NCBI GenBank assembly: GCA_027972325.1
Contig: JAPMOS010000001.1
Coordinates: 591,001 to 655,000 of the forward strand
DNA length: 64,000 nt
Source: Paratrimastix pyriformis
Lineage: Eukaryota > Preaxostyla > Paratrimastigidae
Direction: 5' to 3'
In this document: piece after piece, positions 23,601-35,600 of the stretch
Position numbering within the stretch: the stretch's first letter is position 1
Layout: every line of letters begins with the position of its first letter
Program-made: the position numbers and the translations under genes
The notes under the pieces: model-generated
What the model saw: the letters and a program-made list of their open reading frames with translations, nothing else
The model's database searches: none
What the model was told of the DNA's origin: nothing

Positions 23601-26600
23601 GCCCGCTGGGGGCCGTGGTCGCCTCCAACTGGACCTGCACGGCCGGCTCGTACTGCCCCCAGGGCAGCGCCTGGCCCACGCCCTGCCCCAAGGGCACCTT
23701 CTCGACCTCCCTGCAGCTCACCGACCCCGACGAGTGCACCGCCTGCACGCCCGGCATGTACTGCGCCACCACGGGCCTGACCGCCCCCACGGGCAACTGC
23801 GCGGCCGGGTTCTACTGCATCAACGGGTCCAGCACGGCCACCCCCACCAACAACATCACGGGCGGCCCCTGCCCAGCCGGCCACTACTGCCCCCTCGGGA
23901 CGGCCATGCCCCAGCTGTGCGCCCTGGGCACGTACAACCCCAAGATGCAGCAGTCGACCTGTGTCAACTGCCCCGCCGGGTTCTTCTGCAACCACAACGA
24001 CACCACGACCCGGTTCCCCTGCACGCCCGGCTTCTTCTGCCCCGGCAGCAACGCCTACGCCGAGGAGAACCCCTGCGCCGAGGGCACCTTCAGCACGGCC
24101 TCCCAGCGGACGGCCCAGTCCCAGTGCACCGCCTGCACGGGCGGCATGTACTGCGAGACCAAGGGCCTGACCGCCCCCACGGGCCAGTGCGAGGCGGGCT
24201 ACTACTGCTCGGGCAGCGCCGCGACGCCCCGCCAGTATGTCTGCCCCATGGGCAAGTACTGCCCCACCGGCAGCGCGGCGGGCCTGGGGTGCCCCCTGGG
24301 CAGCTTCTCCAACTCGACCGGCCTGCAGGACGACCTCGACTGCCTCGCCTGCACGCCCGGCATGTACTGCGGGAGCACGGGTCTGACCGCCCCCACGGGC
24401 AACTGCGCCGCTGGGTACTACTGCATCAACGGCTCTAGCACGGCCACCCCCACCGACGACATCACGGGCGCCCCCTGCCCGGCCGGCTTCTACTGCGTGG
24501 CGGGCACGGTGAACCCGGTGCTCTGCCCCCCGGGCAAGTACAACCCCAACGCGGGCCAGTCCGTCTGCGCGACCTGCCCCGCCCGCGCCTACTGCAACTA
24601 CAACGACACCACCAAGGCCTTCCCCTGCACGGCCGGCTTCTTCTGCCCGGGCGGCAACGGGTACGCCGAGGAGAACCCCTGCCCCGAGGGGACCTTCAGC
24701 TCCCGGACGCAGCTCAATCTGCAGTCCCAGTGCACCGCCTGCACGGGCGGCATGTACTGCGAGACCAAGGGCCTGACCGCCCCCACGGGCCAGTGCGAGG
24801 CGGGCTACTACTGCTCGGGCAGCGCCTCGACGCCCCGCCAGTTCAGCTGCCCGGCGGGCAAGTACTGCCCCACCGGCAGCGCTGCCGGCATCGGGTGCCC
24901 CGCGGGCACCTTCTCGACCTCGCTGCAGCTCACCGACCCCGACGAGTGCACCGCCTGCACGCCCGGCAAGTACTGCGCCACCACCGGGCTCACCCTCGAG
25001 TCGGGCAACTGCGCGGCCGGGTTCTACTGCATCAATGGGTCCAGCACGGCCACCCCGACCAACAACATCACGGGCGGTCCCTGCCCGGCCGGCCACTACT
25101 GCCCCCTCGGGACGGCCATGCCCCAGCTGTGCGCCCTGGGCACGTACAACCCCAAGATGCAGCAGTCGACCTGCGTCAACTGCCCCGCCGGGTTCTTCTG
25201 CAACCACAACGACACCACGACCCGGTTCCCCTGCACGCCCGGCTTCTTCTGCCCCGGCAGCAACGCCTACGCCGAGGAGAACCCCTGCGCCGAGGGCACC
25301 TTCAGCACGGCCTCCCAGCGGACGGCCCAGTCCCAGTGCACCGCCTGCACGGGCGGCATGTACTGCGAGACCAAGGGCCTGACCGCCCCCACGGGCCAGT
25401 GCGAGGCGGGCTACTACTGCTCGGGCAGCGCCGCGACGCCCCGCCAGAACGTCTGCCCCATGGGCAAGTACTGCCCCACCGGCAGCGCCGCGGGCCTTGG
25501 GTGCCCCAAGGGGACCTTCTCCACCAGCACCGGGCTGACGGACCCCTCCCAGTGCGCCTCCTGCCCGGCCGGCATGTACTGCGCCACCACCGGGCTCACG
25601 GCCGCCACGGGCCTCTGCCTGGGCGGGTACGTGTGCACCCTGGGGGCCCTCACCTCGACCCCCAACGACACCCTCACCGGGTACGTCTGCCCCCGGGGCT
25701 ACTACTGCCTCAACGGGACCACCTCGGGCGAGATCATCTGCCCCCTGGGCTCGTACAGCCCCACCCCGGGCGCCTGGGCGTGCACCATCTGCCCGGCCGG
25801 GTCCTACTGCAACTACAACGACACCGCCAGGGCCTTCCCCTGCACGGCCGGCTTCTACTGCCCGGCCGGGACGGCCTTTGCGGAGCAGTTCCCCTGCCCG
25901 GCGGGCACCTTCAGCACCACCACGGGCCTGTCGGCCGCCTCGCAGTGCACCGCCTGCACGGCCGGCATGTACTGCCCCACCACGGGCCTGCACAGCCCCA
26001 CGGGCGACTGCCTGGCCGGGTACACGTGCACGGGCGGCTCGGCCACCCCGACCCAGCGCGACTGCCCGGCCGGCTCGTACTGCCCGGCCGGCTCGGTGAG
26101 CCCGACCCCCTGCCCCGCCGGGACCTTCTCCGCCCAGACCTGCCGCACCCAGCTGGCCGACTGCCAGCCCTGCTCGGCCGGCAAGGCCTGCACCACCTCC
26201 GGGCTGACGGCCCCCAACGCCGACTGCGCCCCGGGGTACTTCTGCAACAACGGCTCGGCCGTGGTCAACCCCTCGGACATGGTCACGGGCGGGCCCTGCC
26301 CCGCGGGCCGCTACTGCCCGGGCGGCACCTACCAGCCCATCATCTGCCCAGGCGGCAGCTACCAGGCCAACACGGGCGCGGCCAGCTGTGACAGCTGCCC
26401 CGCGGGCCGCTACTGCACCGAGAGCAACTCGACCTCCCCCCAGGAGTGCCCCGTCGGGTACTACTGTCCCTCGGGGACCTCCCTGTCGACCATGCAGCCC
26501 TGCCCGGCCGGGACGATCACCTCCTCGGCGGGCCTCTCGAGCGCCTCGGGCTGCATCCGCTGCCCGACCGCCTTCTACTGCAGCCAGCCCGGGGCGGGCG

Positions 26601-29600
26601 TGCCCAAGGGCCCCTGCTCGGCCGGCTTCACCTGCGTCTCGGGGGCCACCCGGCCCGACCCGCCCTTCGAGGACACCGCCGGCGTGGCGCTGGGCAACCA
26701 GCCCTGCCCCGTGGGCCACTACTGCCCCGAGGGCACCGTGCCCGTGCCCTGCCCGGCGGGCACCTTCCGCGGGATCAGCGGCGGCACCTCGCTGGCCGAC
26801 TGCTACCCCTGCACGGGCGGCTCGTACTGCGACGCCACGGGGCTCTCCGCCCCGGTGGGCCTCTGCACGGCCGGCTACTACTGCAACCTGGGCTCGGCCT
26901 CGAAGACCCCCACCAACACCAGCCAGGTGGCCACCGTCGGCGGCCCGTGCACCCTGGGCCACTACTGCCCGGCCGGCTCGGTGGTGCCCACCCCCTGCGT
27001 GGCGGGCACCTTCAACAACCGGTGGGCCCAGTCGGGCTGCACCACCTGCCCCATGGGGTACATGTGCCCCACCGACGGCATGTCGGTCCCGCTGCCCTGC
27101 ACGGCCGGCTACTACTGCCCCGCGGGCACCTTCACCCAGCCCAGCCCCTGCCCCACGGGGACCTTCAGCAACCTGACCAACCTGGTGGACACCTCGCAGT
27201 GCTCCAAGTGCCCCGGCGGCCAGTACTGCGGCAGCACGGGTCTCTCGGCCCCCTCGGGTCCCTGCGCGCCCGGCTACTACTGCACGGGCGGGGCCTCGCG
27301 GCCCGACCCGCTCGACGCGACCCGTGAGAACCTGCCCTGCGTGGCCGGGTACTACTGCGTCGAGGGCACGGTGGTGCCCCAGCCCTGCCCCCCGGGCACC
27401 ATGATGCCGCTGACCCGGGCCCAGAAGCTGGCCGACTGCCGCCCCTGCACGGCGGGCCACTACTGCCTCGACCAGGGCATGACGGGCCCCTCGGGCCCCT
27501 GCGCCGACGGGTACTACTGCGACGCCACCATGGCCAGCGCCACGGCCTTCCCGCCCACGGGCCTGTGCCCGGTGGGCCACTACTGCGTGGCCGGGGCCCA
27601 GACCCCGGTGGCCTGCCCCAACGGGCAGTACCAGAACGAGCAGGGCAAGAGCTCCTGCAAGCCCTGCCCGGCCGGGTACTACTGCCGCTCCAACCAGGTC
27701 GAGCCCCGGCCCTGCCCGCCCGGCTTCTACTGCGCGGCCGGCTCGGCCATGCCCACGGCCTGCCCCAACGGCACCTACGGCGACAACTACAACCTGACCG
27801 GCCCCGACCAGTGCACCACCTGCACGGCCGGCCACTACTGCACCAACGGCACCATCTCGGGCAACTGCAGCGCCCGGTACATCTGCTACGCGGGCAACTG
27901 GAGCCCCACCCCCACCGGCAACGACACCACCCAGGGCGGCCTGTGCCCCGTCGGGTACTACTGCCCCGAGGGGATCACCGTGCCCACCCGGTGCCCCACC
28001 CTCCGGTACAGCTTCTCCCAGGGGGCCGCCCAGGTGGACGAGTGCGTCCCCTGCCAGGCCGGCTGGCTGTGCAACGGCACCGAGCCCATGCTCTGCCCGC
28101 CCGGCCACTACTGCCCCTCCAACTCGCCCGCCATCCCGTGCCCCACCCAGACGTACAACCCCTACTCGGGCGGCATGGACTCGTCCGTCTGCCTGTCCTG
28201 CCCGCCGGGGTACTTCTGCGACGAGGAGGGCATGACCCAGTACGACGCCAGCCCCTGCCCGGCCGGCCGGTTCTGCGAGAACGCAGCCCTGGTGCCCCTC
28301 CGCTGCCCGGGCGGCTCCTACCGGCCCGTCCAGCTGGGCCGGTCGATCGACGACTGCATCCTCTGCGCCCCCGGCTTCTACTGCCCCAACGGCACCGAGC
28401 TGCCCTACCTGTGCCCGGCCGGCTACTACTGCCCGGGCGGCCAGGAGGTGCCCAACCTGTGCCCCCTGGGCTACTACGCCGACAATAGCACCTTCAACCG
28501 GAGCTCCCTGGCCACGGCCTGCCACCCCTGCCCGGCCGGCAGCTACTGCGCCGACCCCAGGCGGCTCACCTTCACCGAGTGCGCGGCCGGGTACTACTGC
28601 ACGGGGGCCGCGGTCTCGCCCACCCCGGGCAACCTGACCACCGAGGGCGGCGCGCCCTGCCCCGAGGGCCACTACTGCCCGGCCGGCTCGAGCCTGCCCA
28701 CGACCTGCCCCTTCGGCACCTACGGGCCCCTGACCAAGCTGCAGGCCCTGTCCGACTGCCTGCTCTGCAGCTCGGGCTCGTACAACAACGTGGTCGGCCA
28801 GAAGGCCTGCTTCCCCTGCGGGCGCAGCTCGTACTCGCTGGCCGGGGCCACCATCTGCATCTGCAACGGCTCCCACCGGGCCTTCCAGCCCTCCGACGGC
28901 AGCTGCATGTGCGAGCCGGGCTACCAGTACTTCGACGAGAACCTGCAGGAGTCCGACACCGACTCGACCATCGACTGCCAGCCCCGCGTCTACCCGCGCT
29001 GCGACGCCGGCTCGAGCCGCAACTCGGAGGGCGGCTGCACGGCCCTCAACGACAGCACCTGCGCCTCGCTGTGCCCCTCGGGTGCGGGCAGCTTCGTCCC
29101 CTCGACGGGCCTCTGCCAGTGCGACGGCGTCCACGAGGCCTCGTACTACTGCAACAGCACCTGCATGCTGGCCGCGGCCCAGGTGACCATCTCGCCCAAC
29201 GACCGGACCACCCTGCAGATCACCAAGCCCGGCCTGGGCACCCAGACCTTCAGCATCGAGAGCCTGCCCAACTTCCTGGGCAAGCTGGACTGCGCCCACC
29301 GGGACCAGTCCGACTGCCAGCTGCAGGTCATCGCCGCCCACGAGCGGGGCTTCACCGGCCTGGTCGATATGAGCCCGGCCTATCTGGGGGCCCTCCTCAC
29401 GGGCCAGAGCAGCACCAGCACCAGCAGCAGCGCCGCGGCCGCGATGGCCTCCACCCGGTACGGGGCCAACGCCCTGCACATGCCCGCCTCGAACGCCGAC
29501 GCCTACGAGGGGGTCGAGTCGCCCATGGTGTGCCTGCTGCTGGGCGAGGGCGTCCTGTTCGACGTCTCCTCGGCCACGGGCCACTACCCGGTGTACATCA

Positions 29601-32600
29601 AGGACGACCTGCTCAACAGCAACGCCAACTTCGACTACGGCGAGTTCCGCAAGCTGCAGGAGGCGATGAACTTCGGCTCGGGCATCCGGGTCTTCGGGTA
29701 CACCTTCCAGGAGGCCGGCACGTACGTCTTCGCCGACAACGCCGCCCGCACCCGGAAGATGATCATCACCGTCATGCAGGCCAACGAGCAGTGCCCCACC
29801 TCGGACAAGCTGATGCCCATGACCACCAGCGCGGCCACCTCGCACGGGGTCTCCCGCAGCACCCAGATCATCCTGGCCCCCGACTGGGCCCTGATCATCG
29901 GGCTGCTGGTGTCGCTGCTGGCCCTGGTGGCCGCCCTGATCGGGGGCATGTACTACTTCCGCTCCAAGGGCTGGAGCCGCACCGACCAGAGCTCCATCAT
30001 CTACCGGGGCCTGGGCCGCTCCTTCGACTTCGCCGGGCTCTCGTCCAAGGGGTCCACCAGCTCCCGCTCGCGCAAGTTCCGCGGGGCGGCCGGCCAGCAG
30101 AAGGACGGCGGTGCCGGCGGGGCGGCCGGCGCGGGTGGCCCCATGGCCACGACCCTCTCGGGGGCGGGCGGGGCCGAGGCGGCCGAGGACCCCTACTTCA
30201 ACTACGCCACCCAGATCGACCTGGAGAACTTCAACGTGCACACCTTCTACGACAAGCTCGACGAGCAGAAGCGCCACCTGATGGGGCTCCTCGAGCAGAA
30301 CAAGGAGGACCTGCACGAGCTCTACGGCAAGATCACCCTGGAGATCAAGGGCCTGGTCGAGGGCCAGGTCGACCGGCTCTCGGGCCCCGGCGGCCGCTCG
30401 GCCCGCGACATGGCCGCGGCCAGCAGCACCTTCAGCGCCGAGAAGGCCCAGCGGCAGGGCTTCGCCTCGCGCCAGGACGGCACCCTCGACCGGCTGGCCG
30501 CCACCGAGGCCGCCACCCTGGCCGCCCTGCGGGAGTGTGTGGCCGAGCCGAGCCCCCAGGCCATGAGCGCCCTGACCGACATGCTGGCCGGCCTGCGGGC
30601 CCAGATCGGGACCCTGGCCAACACCCACCAGCAGGAGGACACCCGCCGCGAGGGCCTGCCCACGGCCATCGGGGCCCTGGTGGGCCAGGACGTGGTCGAC
30701 CGGCTGACGGGCGGCGACAAGACCCAGATGGCCTCCGAGAACGCCCTCGTCAGCGGCCACATGGGCTACGCCGACACCCTGGAGAACTTCCAGCGGCGCC
30801 TGCTGGAGGCCATGAACAAGTACCAGGACCGGCTGACCGAGCTGCAGGGCCAGACCACGGCCGGCATGGAGGCCTCCGAGGATGCCGTCGGGGCCCTGCA
30901 GGCCCAGTTCGAGGCCCAGCTGCGGGCCGTGCAGGGCGACCTGGACCAGGAGGCCGGCTCGCTGCAGTCCCGGCTGGGCGACCGCAAGCGGGACCTGACC
31001 CTGGCCCAGTCGGCCGAGACCGAGAACATCGCCCAGGCCCAGCGCATCCTCGAGGAGCGCGCCGCCCGGGCCCCGCCCGCGGGGGCCGTCAACGAGGACC
31101 TCCTGGTGGCCCTGCAGTCGCTCATCCCCCACCTGGCGGGCGGCCTCCAGGGCGCCGGCTTTGGGGGCGCCCTCGGGCTGGGCGCCGCCGCTGCGGGCCT
31201 GGGCCTGGGCCTGGGCGGGGCCACGACGACCATGGTCACCCAGCAGGCCAACGTGGAGGAGCTGGCCAAGGCCGAGGTGGCCGGCCCGCCCGTGGTGGTG
31301 GGGGGCGAGGTGGCCCTCAGCGCCCAGGAGGAGGACGCCCTCAACGAGGAATCCCGCCAGGCCGCCGACCAGGCCGACCAGCAGGCCCGCGCCCAGCTGG
31401 CCGCCCTGCGGGCCACCCTGGCCGAGAAGCTGGCCGACCCGACCCTGACCGAGGGCGAGCGCAAGGCCCTGCTGACCCAGTTCCAGGCCGACGCGGCCGC
31501 CCTGCAGGAGGCCCTCGACGCCCAGCGGGCCGCCGCCCAGGCCGAGCTCGACCGGAAGCGCGCCGAGAAGCGCCGCGCCCGGGCGGCCCGCATCAAGGCC
31601 GGCCTCGAGCCGGCGGCGGCGGCGGGCGGCAAGGGGGAGGAGACGGTCGTGGCCGGTGGGGCGGCCGCGGGTCCGGCAGCGGCGGCGGCGGTGACGGTGG
31701 CCGAGGAGGATCGGCTCAACCGCGAGGCCAGCCGGCTCGAGCAGGGCCTCTCGGAGACCCGGCGCGACGTGCTCCAGAAGCTCACCCGCAAGCTGCAGGC
31801 CGACCTGAACGCCCCCGGGGTGACCCCCGAGGAGGCCCGGGCCCTGCTGGAGAAGTACCAGGCCGACCTGGGCGCCCTCGACCAGGCCCTGGGCGACGAG
31901 AAGCAGCGCGCCCTGGACGAGCTCGAGGCCAAGCGGCGCGCCCGCCGTGAGCGCCGCGCGGCGGCCCTGGCCGCTGCCGGGGCCAAGGGCGGCCTGCTGA
32001 GCGATACCGACCTGGCCGAGATGCCGCCCGAGGAGGCCCTGCAGCAGGCCCTGGCCCCCGTCACCCAGACGGCCGACGGGCTGGCCGTGCAGCTGACCGC
32101 CACGGCCCTGCCCTCGTCCGAGGAGGACGCCCTGAACACCGAGAAGGCCGCCATGCTGGCCGAGGCCGAGGCGGCCCACCAGGCGGCCCTGGCGGCGGCC
32201 CGGCAGACGATGGCCGACAAGCTGGAGTGCTCCGAGCTGACCCCGGCCGAGGTGCGGACCCTGCTGGACAAGTACAAGGACGACGTGGCCGCGGCCGAGG
32301 GGGCCTTCACGGCCGAGCGGGCCCGGATGCTGGCCCTGCTCGAGAAGAAGCGCGCCGAGCGGCGGGCCCGCTACCAGAAGGAACGCCAGGCTATGCCCCC
32401 CTCGGCGGCGGCCGACCCGGCGGCCCCGCTGACCGTCCTCGAGGAGGACGCCTTCAACAGGGAGCGCGAGAACACCGTCACCGAGTGCGAGCAGGCCAAG
32501 GGCGAGGCCGTGGCCAAGCTGCGCCGCGAGCTGGACCTCAAGCTGGCCGACCCGACCCTGAGCCACGACGAGGTGCGCGGCCTGCTGGACCAGTTCCAGG

Positions 32601-35600
32601 CCGACGTGGAGCGGGCCCAGGGCGCCTACGAGGCCGAGAAGGAGCGCCAGCTGCAGGCCCTCGAGGAGAAGCGCCGCGCCCGGCGCACCCTGCGCAGCGG
32701 GGCCCCGGCCCTGCCCCCGCCCCCGCCGCCCGCCGCCCCGACCATGGTGGCCCCGGTGGCCCTGCCGCCCGAGGTGGAGGACCAGTTCAACGCCGAGAAG
32801 GCCGACCAGCTGCGGGCGGCCGAGACCAAGGCCCGCGAGGGCCGGGCCCGGGCCCAGGCCGAGCTGGCCCAGAGCATGGAGGGCCAGGAGCTCGACCCGG
32901 AGGAGGTGCGGGCCCTGATGGACCAGTACCAGGCCGACCTGGCCCGCACCCAGGCCGCCTTCGAGTCCGAGCGGCAGCGGGTCGAGGAGGACATTGAGCG
33001 GCGCCGGGCGGCCCGGCGGGCCCGGCAGGCGCGGGCCCCGGGGACCCTACTGCCCATGGCCGAGCAGGCCACCCTGCCCGCGGCCGAGGAGGACCAGATC
33101 AACCGCGAGAAGAACGACGCCCTCGTGGCCGCCCAGGTGCAGCGGGACGAGCAGCTGGGCCAGATGAAGAGCCAGCTCGACATGCGCCTGGCCGACCCCA
33201 CCCTCAGCCGCGACGAGGCCCGGGCCCTGGTCGAGCAGTTCTCCAAGGACGCGGCCGTCGTCCAGGTCCGTGGGCGGGCACCACCACCGCCACCACCGGT
33301 GCACCACCACCACCACCACCGGTGCACCACCCCACGACGGGCCCCATCTGACACGCCCCCTTCTTCCTTCCCTTCGGCCCCCTGCAGGAGTCCTTCGACG
33401 CGGAGAAGCAGCGCCAGCTGGATGAGCTCGAGGCCAAGCGCAAGGAGCGCCGGGCTCGCATCGCCCGCTCCCGGGCCGTCGTGGCCGCGCCCGCCCCGCT
33501 GCTGGGCGTGCCCCAGGTGTCCCAGGTGGGCGGTGGTGGGGTCACTCCCCAGCCGGCCACGCCCCGGGGCGGCCCCGCGGTGGCCATCCCGACCGACCTG
33601 CCCGCCCAGGAGGCCCGCAAGCTCGAGGAGGAGCGGTCCCAGCTGGACCGGGAGTCCGAGCAGGCCCGGGCCAAGGCCCTGGAGGCCCTCAAGCAGGAGT
33701 TCGACCGGTCGGTGGCCACGGCCCAGGCCGCCCCCGAGGAGGCCGCCGGGCCCGACATGGAGGCCCTCAAGAAGGACTACGAGGCCCAGGTGGCGGCCAC
33801 CGAGCAGGCCTTCGAGGAGACCAAGGCCAAGCAGATGCAGGCCTTCCAGAAGAAGATCGACGCCCGCCGGGCCCGCCTCCGGGCCGCCCGGGACGCCCTG
33901 GCCGGCAAGGACCCCGAGACGGTCGCCCGCCGGCTGCGGGAGGAGCACGAGCGGCGCCAGGCCGAGATCAAGCGGCGCGCCGAGGAGGAGAAGCAGGCCC
34001 GCATCCGCGAGCTGGAGGAGCAGCTGCGCCAGGAGCAGGAGCGCCTCGAGGCCGAGCTCTCCCACGGGGCCGAGGACGAGGTCAAGGCCCTGCGGGCCAA
34101 GGCCGAGGCCAACATGGAGGCCCGCCGGCAGCAGGTCCTCGAGGATTCCCACCGCAAGGAGGAGGAGAACCTGCGCAAGGCCCAGGAGCAGGCCCGCGAG
34201 GCCGAGAGCAACCCCATGGCCGCGGCGGCCATGCTCAACCAGGGCAACGTGGTGGCCAACGTGGTGGCGGACATCCTGCCCGCCGTGGCCACGGCCGCCA
34301 TGCCCACGGTCGACGAGGTGGTCAAGGAGGCCGAGTACCGGCGTCGGCTGGCCCAGGTCGAGGCGGACGTCGACCACGAGGTGCAGGCGACCATGACCCA
34401 GTTCGAGCAGGAGACCCAGCAGGCCGTCTCGCGCAAGATCGAGGACGCCGAGAAGGAGCTCCGCAAGGGCCAGCAGAACATCCAGTCGCTGGGCCAGATC
34501 CTGGAGACCCGCCAGGACCTCAGCGAGGAGGAGAAGCAGAACATGATGGCCGCCGCGGCCCAGTCGCTGGCCGACATGCAGCGCCAGATGGACGCCGAGC
34601 GGGCCAAGGCCGAGCAGGAGTACCGGGCCAAGAAGGAGGCCCAGAAGAAGCGCCTCGAGCTGCTCCGCCAGCGGAAGGCCGACGAGGAGCGCCAGAAGAT
34701 CCTCCGCGAGAAGGACCGCGACCTGGAGGCGCTGAAGCAGCAGAAGCAGCGCGACGCCGAGACGGAGGCCCTGCGGGAGGTCGTCCGCAAGGGGGAGCTC
34801 TCCGAGGACCAGACGGGCGAGGTCATCGAGCTGCTGCTCTCCAAGCGCCACCTGGAGGAGGACCAGGCCCTGCGGGCCCGCCACAAGCGCGAGGCCACCG
34901 AGGAGGCCAGCCGGGTCGAGGTGGCCCGGCGGCCCGAGGTGGAGCTGCTGCTGGCCACCCTGAAGGCCGACCAGGAGGCCGCCATGGCCGACGTGCCCAC
35001 CGAGGAGGTCGCCGCCCGGCAGAACAAGAACCTGCGCGACTACAACAAGCGCAAGGCCGACCTGGAGGCCGAGACGTCCCGCATGGCCGAGGACGCCCGG
35101 GCGGCCCTGGTGGTGGCCCACCAGCAGGAGCTGCTGGCCCTCCGCGAGCGCCACCTGCAGGAGGTGGCCGCCGTCTGCAAGGAGCTCAGCCCCGGCCAGG
35201 TGGACCTGCTGCGGCGGGCCGAGGAGAAGGTCCGCCAGGCCCGCGAGCTGCAGGACATGCGCCAGCAGAGCGAGCTCGAGCGGCAGCAGTTCATCAAGGA
35301 GAAGCGCGAGATGCGCGAGCGCCAGGAGCGCATGATCCGCGAGGAGGAGGAGCGCCTCCGGGCCGAGGAGCAGGCCGCCCGGGAGGCCCTGCGGGCCCGC
35401 CAGGAGCAGTTCGCCCGCGAGCGGGATGCCCAGCTGGCCGCCGAGGCCGAGGCCCAGCGGCAGCGGGAGGCCGAGCAGCCGCTGACCGAGGAGCAGCAGA
35501 AGGAGATGCTCCAGCAGGCCGAGAAGGACCTGGCCGAGCAGCAGCGGGCCTTCGAGCAGGCCATGAAGGACCAGACCAGCCAGGTGCAGTCCCTGGCCCA

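Noticed and set aside
22232-25870. CRISPR-like array
   Set aside because: The repeats are adjoining in-frame coding units without unique spacers, in a eukaryotic gene.
20870-32566. Antisense open frame of 3,898 codons opposite the giant gene (and one of 1,117 codons at 17,432-20,785)
   Set aside because: It mirrors the strong C-ending codon bias and repeats of the sense gene, which remove stops on the other strand. Its product is Gly/Ala/Arg-rich with no domain.
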